Source: an uncultured Bacteroidales bacterium
GTDB lineage: Bacteria > Bacteroidota > Bacteroidia > Bacteroidales > P3
DNA length: 34,534 nucleotides
Direction: 5' to 3'
Assembly: GCA_947168515.1 (NCBI GenBank)
Contig: CAMVMF010000036.1
Coordinates: 1-34,534, forward strand
In this document: positions 1 through 8,740 of the stretch, piece by piece
Position numbering within the stretch: position 1 is the stretch's first letter
Layout: each line of letters starts with the position of its first letter
The notes under the pieces: generated by a model
Database searches by the model: none
Told to the model about the DNA's origin: nothing
The model's input: only the letters and a program-made list of their open reading frames with translations
Made by a program: the position numbers and the translations under genes

Positions 1-54
1 TAGAGCAACGCATTCGTAATGCGTAGGTCTGCGGTTCGAGTCCGCAAAGTGGCT
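1..54 (+). tRNA. tRNA-Thr (CGT anticodon), 5' end missing
   Basis: The window opens inside a tRNA. The anticodon arm pairs 8-12 with 20-24 around a 7-nt loop, with CGT at 15-17, which reads threonine ACG codons. The T arm pairs 30-34 with 42-46 around the loop TTCGAGT. The 3' acceptor strand is 47-53 with discriminator T at 54. CCA is not encoded. The 5' acceptor strand and most of the D arm lie before the window. Confidence 0.9.
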
Positions 55-110
55 CAAGTTTTTTTTGTAAAGACACTTTAGTAATTAATCATATTATAAA
101 TTAAAACAAC

Positions 111-485
111 ATGGTAAACCGTTACGAAACCGTTTTCATTGTAACTCCCGTTTTGTCTGATGACCAGATGAAGGAAACGGTAGAGAAGTACACCAACTTC
201 TTAAAAGAGCACGGTGCAGAAATCGTCTACACCAACAATTGGGGTATGCGCAAACTTGCCTATCCTATCAAAAAGAAAACCACAGGATTCTACTACCTCA
301 TCGAGTTCAACGCTGAGGGAAGCTTGATCGCTGACCTTGAAGTCGCCTATAAGCGCGATGAGCGTCTGCTCCGTTTCCTCACAGTCTCCCTCGATAAGTA
401 TGCCGTCGCATACAACGAGAAGAAACGCAATGCAAAGAAAGCTGCCGAGGTCGAGGCCCCCGCTGCTGCCGAAGAGGAGAAATAA
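111..485 (+). CDS. rpsF: 30S ribosomal protein S6
   Basis: Primary 16S rRNA-binding protein of the small subunit, which assembles together with S18. The 124-residue product opens with the S6 signature (RYETVFIV), and the core ends near residue 100. The last ~20 residues are an Ala/Glu/Lys-rich tail, as is common for S6 in this phylum. It is the first gene of the conserved rpsF-rpsR-rplI order, with rpsR starting 32 bp after its stop. It begins about 56 bp after the tRNA-Thr end in an AT-rich leader. I found no convincing TTTG-N19-TAnnTTTG promoter there, so where transcription starts is unresolved. Confidence 0.97.
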   Translation: MVNRYETVFIVTPVLSDDQMKETVEKYTNFLKEHGAEIVYTNNWGMRKLAYPIKKKTTGFYYLIEFNAEGSLIADLEVAYKRDERLLRFLTVSLDKYAVAYNEKKRNAKKAAEVEAPAAAEEEK

Positions 486-517
486 AAATTATAGATTAAT
501 TCTAACATTTAAGAATC

Positions 518-784
518 ATGGCTAACGAAACCGAAATTAAATATCTCACCCCGATTGCCGTAGAAACCCAGCGCAAAAAATACTGCCGTTTCAAGAAGCT
601 CGGTATCAAATATATTGATTACAAAGACGCAGATTTCCTGCTGAAGTTTGTCAACGAGCAGGGCAAAATTCTGCCCCGTCGTATTACCGGTACTTCCAAT
701 AAGTATCAGAAGAAAGTGTCCAAAGCTATCAAGCGCGCTCGCCATCTGGCCCTGTTGCCCTATGTAGCCGATTGTTTAAAATAA
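518..784 (+). CDS. rpsR: 30S ribosomal protein S18
   Basis: Small-subunit protein that binds next to S6 on the platform. The 88-residue product contains the S18 signature from [10 protein letters not shown] through to the basic helix ending ARHLALLPY (about residues 49-81). Cysteines are few and there is no zinc-ribbon version. It sits between rpsF and rplI; the gap to rplI is 18 bp, so the three are surely one transcript. Confidence 0.97.
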   Translation: MANETEIKYLTPIAVETQRKKYCRFKKLGIKYIDYKDADFLLKFVNEQGKILPRRITGTSNKYQKKVSKAIKRARHLALLPYVADCLK

Positions 785-802
785 TAATGGAGGAAGAATA
801 GA

Positions 803-1252
803 ATGGAAATTATACTTTTAGAAGATGTGACCAACCTCGGTTACAAAGACGATATCGTCAACGTTAAGAACGGCTACGCCAACAACTATCTTCTCCCCCA
901 GGGCAAGGCCATCATCGCCACTGCCAGCAACCGCAAAGTCCACGCTGAGAACATGCGTCAGCGTGCCCGCAAAGAAGAGAATCTCCGCAAGGATGCCGAG
1001 ACTCTGAAGGCTGCCGTGAACGAAAAGACCATCCGCCTCGTTGCCAAGGTCGGTGAGAACGGTCACCTTTTTGGTTCCATCACCAGCGACCAAATTGCTG
1101 AGGCTCTGAAAGAGCAGCACAATTACGATGTCGACCGCAAGAAAATTGTTGTCGACGGTGCTAAACTGAAAGAGGTTGGAACCCACACCGCTCAGATCAA
1201 CATCTACAAGGAGATAAAGGCTCAGATCAACGTCGAGATTGTTGCCGAATAA
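803..1252 (+). CDS. rplI: 50S ribosomal protein L9
   Basis: Large-subunit protein near the L1 stalk with two globular domains joined by a long helix. The 149-residue length is normal for the family. The N-terminal domain carries the L9 signature (VTNLGYKDDIVNVKNGYANN at about residues 9-28). The basic, charged central helix spans about residues 48-75, and the C-terminal domain contains the GHLFGSITS motif. It is the last gene of the ribosomal operon and is followed 23 bp later by a strong hairpin terminator. Confidence 0.97.
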   Translation: MEIILLEDVTNLGYKDDIVNVKNGYANNYLLPQGKAIIATASNRKVHAENMRQRARKEENLRKDAETLKAAVNEKTIRLVAKVGENGHLFGSITSDQIAEALKEQHNYDVDRKKIVVDGAKLKEVGTHTAQINIYKEIKAQINVEIVAE

Positions 1253-1275
1253 TCCCTAACTTGCAAAAATAAAGA

Positions 1276-1306
1276 AACCGCCCCCATTGCTGAGGGCGGT
1301 TTTTTA
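1276..1306 (+). terminator. Rho-independent terminator of rpsF-rpsR-rplI
   Basis: A perfect 8-bp stem, AACCGCCC at 1276-1283 pairing with GGGCGGTT at 1294-1301, closes a 10-nt loop and runs straight into a T tract. It lies just past the rplI stop. Confidence 0.92.
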
Positions 1307-1477
1307 TTATGGGATTGTTTTTTTTGTGCAGGTAATTGTATCAATCATAGTCTCTAATCGTTCAATAAGGTATTCTGTGACGAGCGTGGCCAGGTCTTTG
1401 GGACTTACTGTATGTGCAAAGCTACCAGTATCGTCTTCTAGACTGTCAAGAAAACAGTCATATATCAAGTTTGAAAC
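1307..1477 (-). pseudogene. Coding-like open frame, possible C-terminal gene remnant
   Basis: The minus strand has a 56-codon stop-free frame between a TAA at 1478-1480 and a TAA at 1307-1309. Its translation is acidic and amphipathic, with segments such as SPKDLATLVTEYLIERLETM, and looks more like protein than the AT-rich spacer noise nearby. There is no ATG at its head (only TTG at 1466-1468) and no ribosome-binding context. It lies just downstream of the rnr terminator. It may be the tail of a decayed gene or chance. I do not recognise a family. Confidence 0.25.
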
Positions 1478-1481
1478 TTAC

Positions 1482-1526
1482 AAAAAAACATCCGTTCGGC
1501 ATGGGTTGGTGGCAGAACGGATGTTT
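1482..1526 (-). terminator. Rho-independent terminator of rnr
   Basis: A perfect 12-bp stem, AAACATCCGTTC at 1486-1497 pairing with GAACGGATGTTT at 1515-1526. On the minus strand it is followed by a run of seven T (complement of 1482-1488). It sits 35 bp downstream of the rnr stop. Confidence 0.9.
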
Positions 1527-1560
1527 GTATTAGGGACACTTTTTTGGTTGGAGGGAGGAA

Positions 1561-3978
1561 CTATTCAGCCTGCTTGCGGCTTTTTCTCCTAGTGGTAGAC
1601 TGGGTCGTTTTTTTAGTTTTGCCTCCTTTTCCTTTGGCAGTGCTTTTTGAGGGATGGCCATCGGCTTTGCTGTCGGCTTGCTTTTGGTGGCTGCGGGCAG
1701 ACTTGTCTACAGCTTTCTTTGCCGGGTGTGCATTGGTCTTTGTGCGACCACGGCGGTCCTGTGGGGCGGCGAGGTCGTCAAAGGTGTCTTCTTCGACGAG
1801 GTCGAAGTCGATGAGTTTCTTCAGCATGTCCACACCTTTGACGCGGATGTGGACGGGATCGCCCAGTTTATAGCATTTGCCATATCGGCGCCCGATGACT
1901 TGGTAGTTGTCTTCATCGAGCATGTAGTAGTCGCCACGAAGGCTTCCAATGGGAATCATGCCTTCGCACTTGTTGCCCTCGATTTCGGCATAGAGTCCCC
2001 ATTTGCTGACACCGGAAATGTTAGCATCGAAAACTTGGCCGATTTTATCGCTGAGGTATTCAGCCTGTTTGTATTTCACGCTGGCACGTTCGGCATCGGC
2101 AGCCCGTTTCTCCATAACGGAACAGTGTTTGCAATATTCTTCGTACTCCTCGGCGTTGACGGATGGGCCACCGTTGAGGTAACGCTCCAGAAGGCGGTGC
2201 ACCATCAGGTCGGGATAGCGGCGGATGGGAGAGGTGAAGTGGGTATAGAATGGGAAGCCTAAGCCGTAGTGGCCGATGTTCTCGGTGCTGTAGTAGGCCT
2301 TGGCCATGGTGCGGATGGCGATACTGTCAATCATATACTCTTCGCCACGGCCGGCAATAGATTCAAAGAGTTTGTTGTAGCTGGTGGCCAGTGCTTTGCG
2401 AGAGTTGACCTTCATGGAAAATCCCAATTTGGATACAAATTCCACAAAGGTGTTTAACTTTTCGGGATTGGGCTCGTCGTGCACACGGTAGACGAAGGTT
2501 TTGGCCTTGGCTGGTTTCTTTTCATCTTTGCTTTTCTTTGTGCTGCCCACATGTTCGGCCACACGTTTGTTGGCCAACAGCATAAACTCTTCTATCAGCC
2601 AGTTAGCCTCTTTAGCTTCTTTTATGTATACGCCGATAGGTTTGGCGTTTTCGTCAAGCTGAAATTTTACCTCTTGGCTCTCGAAGTTGATGGCACCGTC
2701 TTTGTATCGTTGGTCGCGAAGGATGGTGGCTAGTTTGTGCAGTTCGAGAATGGCTTCACCCGTAGTTTTGTTGGCTTTTTGGTTGCTCTCAGGCATGACG
2801 GCGGAGGCATCATTGCTGTCTATTATTAGCTGGGCCTCTTCGTATGCATATCGCATGTCGCTGTTTATTACACTCTTGCCAAACCATGTCTTCAGTACCT
2901 CGGCCTTGACGTTCATTTCCATGACGACGCTGAAGCAGAGCTTGTCTTCGTGTGGGCGTAAGGAACAAACCCCGTTGCAGAGTTTTTCGGGGAGCATGGG
3001 GATGGTGCGGTCGACCAGATAGACACTGGTGCCGCGGGTATAAGCCTCCTGGTCGATGCGAGAGTTGGGTTGGACATAGTAGCTCACATCTGCGATATGC
3101 ACGCCTACTTCGAAATTGCCGTTTTCTAAACGACGGAAAGAGAGTGCGTCATCGTAGTCCTTGGCATCGGCTGGGTCGATAGTAAAAGTAGTGACTTTGC
3201 GGTAGTCTTTGCGACCTTGGTAGTCCTTGTCAGAGGGGATGTCGATGGCGGCTGCCTCGCGTTCTACATCTTCTGGGAATTCAAGAGGAAAGTCGTATTC
3301 GGCAAGGATGGATTGCATCTCCACGTTATTGTCGCCCGGGCGTCCTAGGCATTTGATTACTTTGCCTACGGGGTTGTTCATGCGCTCCGGCCAGTCAGTC
3401 ATCTCCACTAGCACTTTGTCACCATCTTGAGCTCCACCCAGGTCATTGAGTGGGATGAAGATATCCACCACCATGGTTTTGTTATCGCTGACCATGAAGG
3501 CAAAGCGGTCTTGTTTCTGGATAATGCCCACAAAACGTCTACGGGCGCGTTGCAGAATCTCTACTACTTGGCCTTCGGGCTTATGCATTTTTCGCCGAGG
3601 GAACATTAGCACCTTCACTGTGTCGCCGTGGAGGGCATGGTGGGTGTTGATGGGGGAGATTTGCACGTCTTCGCGTCCTTCCTCTTGAGGAATCACGTAG
3701 GCTTTGCCACCATTCTTCATGTCGATAGTGCCGATGAGATAGTTTTTAGGCAGCAAGTCGTCGTTGATGTTCTTGGGGTTGATTTTGTATTTGCCACGGT
3801 TGTTCTCGTCTGCCACAAGAATTTTGTTTTCAGCAAGTTCTTGCATAGTGGCCAACACCAATTGGCGGCTACCCTTGTCGTGGGCACCTACCTTGGAAGC
3901 TATTTGCTTATGATTGAAAGAGTCGAAAGGGCTGTTAGCAAAGATTTTGAGTATCTGTTTGGCGTAGATGTCATTCAT
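1561..3978 (-). CDS. rnr: Ribonuclease R (3'-5' exoribonuclease, RNB family)
   Basis: Processive 3'-5' hydrolytic RNase that degrades structured RNA, including rRNA and mRNA fragments. Order in the 805-residue product: an N-terminal winged-helix domain (about 1-70), cold-shock/OB domains (about 71-230), a catalytic RNB domain (about 250-590) and an S1 domain (about 655-740). The four metal-binding aspartates are visible in DPADAKDYDD as D268, D274, D276 and D277, with the same spacing as in RNase II. The C-terminal ~65 residues are a Lys/Arg/Ser-rich low-complexity tail, which in this family aids RNA binding. It faces rplI convergently and ends in its own terminator. The start ATG directly precedes the winged-helix homology. 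Confidence 0.95.
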   Translation of the reverse strand: MNDIYAKQILKIFANSPFDSFNHKQIASKVGAHDKGSRQLVLATMQELAENKILVADENNRGKYKINPKNINDDLLPKNYLIGTIDMKNGGKAYVIPQEEGREDVQISPINTHHALHGDTVKVLMFPRRKMHKPEGQVVEILQRARRRFVGIIQKQDRFAFMVSDNKTMVVDIFIPLNDLGGAQDGDKVLVEMTDWPERMNNPVGKVIKCLGRPGDNNVEMQSILAEYDFPLEFPEDVEREAAAIDIPSDKDYQGRKDYRKVTTFTIDPADAKDYDDALSFRRLENGNFEVGVHIADVSYYVQPNSRIDQEAYTRGTSVYLVDRTIPMLPEKLCNGVCSLRPHEDKLCFSVVMEMNVKAEVLKTWFGKSVINSDMRYAYEEAQLIIDSNDASAVMPESNQKANKTTGEAILELHKLATILRDQRYKDGAINFESQEVKFQLDENAKPIGVYIKEAKEANWLIEEFMLLANKRVAEHVGSTKKSKDEKKPAKAKTFVYRVHDEPNPEKLNTFVEFVSKLGFSMKVNSRKALATSYNKLFESIAGRGEEYMIDSIAIRTMAKAYYSTENIGHYGLGFPFYTHFTSPIRRYPDLMVHRLLERYLNGGPSVNAEEYEEYCKHCSVMEKRAADAERASVKYKQAEYLSDKIGQVFDANISGVSKWGLYAEIEGNKCEGMIPIGSLRGDYYMLDEDNYQVIGRRYGKCYKLGDPVHIRVKGVDMLKKLIDFDLVEEDTFDDLAAPQDRRGRTKTNAHPAKKAVDKSARSHQKQADSKADGHPSKSTAKGKGGKTKKTTQSTTRRKSRKQAE

Positions 3979-4006
3979 GTTTGTTTCGGAATTGAATGTT
4001 TTAATA

Positions 4007-4038
4007 AAAGGAATCCAAAGTAGTCCAAGGATTCCTTT
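4007..4038 (-). terminator. Probable terminator downstream of dcp
   Basis: A 10-bp perfect inverted repeat, AAAGGAATCC at 4007-4016 pairing with GGATTCCTTT at 4029-4038. On the minus strand it is followed by TTTTATTAAAA, so there is only a short T tract. It lies between the dcp stop and the rnr start. Confidence 0.65.
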
Positions 4039-4094
4039 GTGAGTTTTATTGTGGCTGTTCTAAGAAAGAATAAGCGTTGTATTTTTGCAGTTTC

Positions 4095-6188
4095 TTAGTT
4101 GTTGAATCCACAACGTTCGAGCAGGGCCTCGATTTTGGGGTCTCGACCCATGAAATTGCGGAAGAGAACGGCGGGATGCTCGGTGCCACCCTTGCTGAGG
4201 ATTTCTCTGCGGAAGGCTTCTGCGGTGGTTTTGTTGAAAATACCCTCTTTCTTGAATTTGGAAAATACATCAGCATCAAGCACTTCTGCCCATTTGTAGC
4301 CGTAGTAACCTGAAGCGTAACCTCCGGCAAAGATATGGGTGAAAGCGGTACTGGTGTTGGCACCTTCGACGGCGGGTAGCAACTCCTTCATGTGGGTGCG
4401 CTCGAAATTCTCAATAGGACCTACGATGGGTTCGGTGATGGTGTGGAATCCGAAATCGACAAGGCCTAAACTAAGTTGGCGCACGCAAAGCCAACCGGCC
4501 AGATATTTCTCGGCAGCACGGATTTTTTGGATGTAATCTAAGGGTATGGTGGCTCCCGTTTGGTAGTGTCGTGCGAAAGTGTTGAGGAACTCGGGTTCGT
4601 AGCACCAGTTCTCCATGACTTGAGAAGGCAACTCCACAAAATCGCGCTTTACGCTGGTGCCGCTGACACTGGGATAGGTGCAGTCGCTAAGAATGCCGTG
4701 CATGGCGTGGCCGAACTCGTGCATGAATGTCTCCACTTCGTCGAAACTAAGCAGAGCAGGCTTTCCACCCACTGGCTTGGAGAAGTTGCACACAACTTGT
4801 ACGAGGGGGCGGATTTCGTTGCCATCAATATTGCTCTGGCCACGGAACTCGGTCATCCATGCTCCGCTGCGTTTGCTGGCGCGTGGGTGCATATCGAGAT
4901 AGAGAACTGCCATGAATCGACCTTCATCGAAGACTTCATATACTTTCACATCGGGGTGGTAGACATCGATGTCGTTGGCCTCTTTGAATGTCAGCCCATA
5001 GAGACGGCCGTAGAGTTCGAAGATGCCTTGCCGAACGTTCTCAAGCTGAAAGTAAGGGCGCAACAGTTCCTCGTCGAAGCCATATTTGTCTTGTTTCATC
5101 TTCTCGCTCCAGTAGGAGAAGTCCCAGCGTTGCAAGGGCAGTTTGGCCCCATTGCGGGAGGCGTAGTTGCTCACGTCTTTCAAGTCCTGAATGGCATAGG
5201 GCATGGATGCATCTAGCAACTGGTTGAAGAACTTGGACAGTTGGGCGGGCGTTTCGCACATACGGTTGCTGAGCACATATTCGCTATAGTTGGCGTAGCC
5301 TAAGAGATGAGCCTGCTGGTAGCGGAGGTAAGTCATCTCGCGGATGATTTCGTTGTTGTCGTTTTCGTTGCCACGGTTGCCACGGCTGTTGTAGGCACGC
5401 CAGATCTTCTCACGCAGCTCGCGGTTGTCGGCATAGGTGATGAAGGGTCCGAAGGACGGATAAGCCAAGGTGAAGACCCAGCCATCCATATTTCGCTCTG
5501 CGGCCTCTTGACGGGCAGCGGCTACCACATTCTCAGGTAGGCCGCTGAGGTCACGTTTCTTAGTGACGTGGAGGATGAAATTATTGTTGTCGGCCAGCAC
5601 ATTTTGATTCATTTTCTGCGAAAGCTCAGCCAACCGTTCGCTGTTTTTGGCAAAGATTTTCTTGTCCTTGCCAGAAAGGTTGACACCATTGCGGACAAAG
5701 CTTTTATATGTGTTCTCTAACAATGTGCGCTGTTCAGGTGTGAGGTCTAGCTTTTCACGCTGTTCGTACACGGCCTTCACACGGGCAAATAGCTGTTCGT
5801 TCATGCTGACGCTGTTCTCATAACGGGTGAGTTCTGGGGTCAACTCCATGACAATCTGTTGCATGGTAGAGTCCGTATTGCACTCATTGAGGTTGAAGAG
5901 CACACTGCTGATGCGGTCTAGGCTCTGGCTGGCAGTCTGCATGGCTACTATCGTGTTTTCGAATGTGGCAGCCTCTTTTTGTTTGATGATGTTGTTGATA
6001 TTGGTCTCGGCCTCTTTGATGGCTGCTCGCATGGCGGGAGCATAGTGCTCATTGCGTATTAGACTGAAGGGTGGCGTTTGGTGGGGAGTGGTCCATGGTT
6101 CCATCAACGGGTTGTCAGATTGTCCCAAGGAGGGTACTGTTGTGCTAACAATAGTCATAAGTAGTAGTATTTTTGTGATTCTTTTCAT
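4095..6188 (-). CDS. dcp: M3 family peptidyl-dipeptidase (Dcp-like), secreted
   Basis: Zinc metallopeptidase of the thimet oligopeptidase clan, expected to remove C-terminal dipeptides or cut short peptides. The 697-residue product starts with a Sec signal peptide (basic MKR, hydrophobic core, end near residue 22), so it should act in the periplasm. The HEFGH zinc motif is at H490-E491-H494, and the third ligand is probably E519 in FVELPSQ; the 25-residue spacing matches the Dcp subfamily. The product covers the full family length with no break. It is divergent from the lipoprotein gene at 6374 and followed by a hairpin near 4007. OpdA-like oligopeptidase activity cannot be excluded from sequence. 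Confidence 0.92.
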   Translation of the reverse strand: MKRITKILLLMTIVSTTVPSLGQSDNPLMEPWTTPHQTPPFSLIRNEHYAPAMRAAIKEAETNINNIIKQKEAATFENTIVAMQTASQSLDRISSVLFNLNECNTDSTMQQIVMELTPELTRYENSVSMNEQLFARVKAVYEQREKLDLTPEQRTLLENTYKSFVRNGVNLSGKDKKIFAKNSERLAELSQKMNQNVLADNNNFILHVTKKRDLSGLPENVVAAARQEAAERNMDGWVFTLAYPSFGPFITYADNRELREKIWRAYNSRGNRGNENDNNEIIREMTYLRYQQAHLLGYANYSEYVLSNRMCETPAQLSKFFNQLLDASMPYAIQDLKDVSNYASRNGAKLPLQRWDFSYWSEKMKQDKYGFDEELLRPYFQLENVRQGIFELYGRLYGLTFKEANDIDVYHPDVKVYEVFDEGRFMAVLYLDMHPRASKRSGAWMTEFRGQSNIDGNEIRPLVQVVCNFSKPVGGKPALLSFDEVETFMHEFGHAMHGILSDCTYPSVSGTSVKRDFVELPSQVMENWCYEPEFLNTFARHYQTGATIPLDYIQKIRAAEKYLAGWLCVRQLSLGLVDFGFHTITEPIVGPIENFERTHMKELLPAVEGANTSTAFTHIFAGGYASGYYGYKWAEVLDADVFSKFKKEGIFNKTTAEAFRREILSKGGTEHPAVLFRNFMGRDPKIEALLERCGFNN

Positions 6189-6373
6189 GTTTTTTTAAGG
6201 TTTATTATGAATGTTTCAAAAAATATGTGCAATAAAAAAATATGTTCTCCGTTTTTTAACAATAACGTAAACTAGCAAATTTATTGTACGAAAGATAAAA
6301 AATAGTATTAATATATTGCGGGCGGTTGTGTAAAAGCAAGTATCTGCCTACAATTTAAATTAAAGAAACAACT

Positions 6374-7255
6374 ATGAAAAAAATCGTATTGGGTTTAAGC
6401 TTGGCTTTCGTAGCCATGATTTTTGCTTCCTGCAACAACCAAAACAATCCCGAACTTGATGCAGCCATCAAGGCCAACGATTCCTTACAGCAGATTATCA
6501 GTGCTAAAGATGCCGAACTGGACTCCATGTTCGCCACATTAAATGAAATTGAAGAGAATCTGGCCGCTGTCAATTCCCGCTACAACACTATCCAACAGCT
6601 CCGCCGTGCCAATTTGGAAGGCCAGCCTAACGTGAAGAACCAAATCAACGAACAAATTAAGAACATTGAGAGCCTGATGGCCTCAAATAAACAGAAGTTG
6701 GCCAATCTACAGGCTAAAATAAAAACCGAGGGCAACGAAAGCAGCCGCCTACAAGAACTTGTCAGCCGTCAGGAAGAGCGTATTGCAGCGCAAGAATCAC
6801 AGATTGCCGAACTGCTAACCGAACTTGAAAGCAATAAAGTACTCATCAAGAAGCTCAATGATGATGTTTCTCAATTGACAGCCTCCAACGAGGAAAAAGA
6901 TCAGTATATCCAGCGTCAGACCAATGAGGCCAACCGCGCTTATTATGTTGTTGGCAGCTATAGCGACCTTAGCGAAGCCGGTATCGTTAGCAAGTCAGGT
7001 GGATTCATTGGTATTGGTCGCCATCAGGGTACCAATGCTGAACTGCCCTTAGACCGCTTTACTCAGATTGACCGCACCAAGGTGACCACCATCCCTATCA
7101 ACATGAAGAGAGCTACGGTAGTGTCCAAACATGCTGAAAACAGCTATGAGTTGGTGATGGACGAGAACGACCCCAAAATGGTCTCCTATCTCCGTATCCT
7201 CAACCCCGCCAAATTTTGGGAACAGACTCGTTTCCTGGTCATCTCTACCAAGTAA
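6374..7255 (+). CDS. Coiled-coil lipoprotein of unknown function
   Basis: The product has 293 residues. It begins with a lipoprotein signal peptide ending FASC (lipidated Cys20), so it should be anchored to a membrane facing the periplasm or surface. Residues about 25-185 are Glu/Gln/Lys/Leu-rich with heptad spacing and form a long predicted coiled coil. Residues about 188-293 look like a small beta-rich domain (YYVVGSYSDL, then FTQIDRTKVTTIPINMK). I do not recognise a named family; it resembles conserved Bacteroidales lipoproteins. It is monocistronic: a terminator follows 54 bp after the stop, and dcp is divergent upstream. Confidence 0.85.
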   Translation: MKKIVLGLSLAFVAMIFASCNNQNNPELDAAIKANDSLQQIISAKDAELDSMFATLNEIEENLAAVNSRYNTIQQLRRANLEGQPNVKNQINEQIKNIESLMASNKQKLANLQAKIKTEGNESSRLQELVSRQEERIAAQESQIAELLTELESNKVLIKKLNDDVSQLTASNEEKDQYIQRQTNEANRAYYVVGSYSDLSEAGIVSKSGGFIGIGRHQGTNAELPLDRFTQIDRTKVTTIPINMKRATVVSKHAENSYELVMDENDPKMVSYLRILNPAKFWEQTRFLVISTK

Positions 7256-7309
7256 CAGATACGCTATAGCAGCGTTGAGCATGCTTGACGTGGGCATCAT
7301 ATCGATTAT

Positions 7310-7338
7310 AACCGACTCCGTGCGAGTCGGTTTTCTTT
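7310..7338 (+). terminator. Rho-independent terminator of the coiled-coil lipoprotein gene
   Basis: A 9-bp stem, AACCGACTC at 7310-7318 pairing with GAGTCGGTT at 7324-7332, with a 5-nt loop and a following TTTTCTTTT tract. Confidence 0.88.
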
Positions 7339-7401
7339 TGTATGCTCGACAGAAATTGTGCCACACGCACAATAAAACGTCGTTGATTACGTTAAGAAAG
7401 T

Positions 7402-8343
7402 ATGATTAATGAACAATATATACGATTTGATTGGGCGGCCAAGCGCATGCTGCGTGACAAGGCTAATTTTGATGTCCTCGAGGGACTGATGACGGTGTTG
7501 CTGAATGAGAAAGTGACGATAGAGGAGATATTGGAGAGCGAGGGTAACCAAGAGAGTGAATTAGACAAATTCAACCGCGTAGATGTAATGGCGCGAAATA
7601 GCAAAGGAGAGTATATAATTGTGGAAGTACAGCTGACGCGCGAAATTCATTACTTGGAACGTATTCTGTACGGAGTTTCGAAAGTGATAACGGATAATAT
7701 GCGCTTGGGTGACAAATACGATAGGGTTAAGAAGGTTTATTCTATCAATATCATTTACTTCCCCATGGGCAAGGGCAGAGACTACCTGTACCATGGTGTT
7801 ACGACCTTTACTGGTGTGCACACTAACGATACGCTTGAGATTACTCCACATGAAGCGGAGACGCTGAAGATGCGTACACCCCAACAGGTGTTTCCTGAAT
7901 ATTACATCATTCGAGTCAATGAGTTTAATGATGTGGCCACTACGCCGCTGGAAGAGTGGCTTGACTATTTGAAAAATGGTAAGATATCGTCTTCGACTAA
8001 AGCACCAGGCCTCCAGGAGGCACGCAAGAAACTGCTCTACATGAATATGAGCGATAAAGAGAAACGAGTGTACGAGCATCATATAGAGTCTCAGATGGTG
8101 CAGAATGAGGTTTTAGATACGGCACGAATAGAGGGCCGAGCTGAGGGCCGAGCTGAGGGCCGAGCTGAGGGGCGGGCCGAGGGGCGAGCGGAAGGAATAG
8201 CCGAAGGCCGAGCCGAAGGTCGAGCCGAAGGTCGAGCGGAAGAAAAGACTCAAATGGCTATAAATATGAAACAGTTAGGCCTGTCTATAGAAACAATTTC
8301 GCAAATTACTGGCTTCACAAAAGAAGAAGTAGCTAATTTGTAG
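7402..8343 (+). CDS. Rpn / PD-(D/E)XK nuclease-family protein with EGRA repeat
   Basis: Residues 1-230 match the Rpn-type, 'PD-(D/E)XK nuclease family transposase' group: an N-terminal FDWAAKRML motif, then D61 and E75-x-Q77 (in VDVMARNSKGEYIIVEVQ), the metal-binding core. E. coli Rpn proteins are DNA endonucleases that promote RecA-independent recombination. Whether this one transposes is doubtful, since no terminal repeats are seen. Residues 244-279 are nine tandem four-residue units (EGRA, with one EGIA), followed by an EE-rich link and a C-terminal helix (IETISQITGFTKEEVANL) like those that end many Rpn proteins. It is a single gene between a terminator and an empty 397-bp spacer. Confidence 0.85.
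   Translation: MINEQYIRFDWAAKRMLRDKANFDVLEGLMTVLLNEKVTIEEILESEGNQESELDKFNRVDVMARNSKGEYIIVEVQLTREIHYLERILYGVSKVITDNMRLGDKYDRVKKVYSINIIYFPMGKGRDYLYHGVTTFTGVHTNDTLEITPHEAETLKMRTPQQVFPEYYIIRVNEFNDVATTPLEEWLDYLKNGKISSSTKAPGLQEARKKLLYMNMSDKEKRVYEHHIESQMVQNEVLDTARIEGRAEGRAEGRAEGRAEGRAEGIAEGRAEGRAEGRAEEKTQMAINMKQLGLSIETISQITGFTKEEVANL
8131..8238 (+). repeat. Nine 12-bp in-frame tandem repeats (EGRA coding)
   Basis: Nine 12-bp units follow each other without spacers, of the type GAGGGCCGAGCT. The first three units are identical. Later ones differ mostly at third positions (GGG, GAA, GCC, GCG), so the peptide is kept while the DNA drifts. Because the unit is a multiple of three, slippage would change protein length without a frameshift. 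Confidence 0.95.
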
Positions 8344-8740
8344 TCTCAGTGTTGGACTTTTTTACAATGTAGAACGAAGGTCGAAATATAATTTGGTTTT
8401 CTTCCCCTCCAAAACAACAACAATTCCCAGGCCCTATGGCTTGAGAATTGTTGTTAGTAAGTTTGTCTTATACGTTTTTTGTGCGAGCATATGTATTTGT
8501 GGGTTCTCATGGTGAGGAATACGTGGCAGAAAGCAAAAATTGCTACCACGAGTTAGAATCTGCGAGGAGTTGGCTGTATACATTTAGCCTGTCCTAAGGT
8601 GTTCGTCTACAGGATACCTCTTCTGTTGCAAATGGCAGCCTTATAGGGGTGGGCTACTAATTCCATGCAGGGTGATAGGTAGCATCCGGACACCTTGTGA
8701 TCATACCATGGCCTACATGCTATACAAGTTTCCTAAACTG
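8344..8740. other. 397-bp gene-free spacer with short inverted repeats
   Basis: No credible ORF is seen on either strand. The clearest structure is an 11-bp inverted repeat, AACAACAATTC at 8416-8426 with GAATTGTTGTT at 8445-8455. It has an 18-nt loop that can itself pair GCC with GGC, but no T tract, so it is at best a weak terminator for the Rpn gene. Shorter inverted pieces (for example AAGGTGT and ACACCTT about 95 bp apart) also occur. The rest is unassigned. Confidence 0.6.

Noticed and set aside
4080..4087. Plus-strand TATTTTTG as a promoter
   Set aside because: No TTTG lies 19 bp upstream and no plus-strand gene follows; it falls at the 3' end of dcp.
7402..8343. Complete transposon around the Rpn-family gene
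   Set aside because: No terminal inverted repeats or target duplications were seen on either side despite the family's 'transposase' label.
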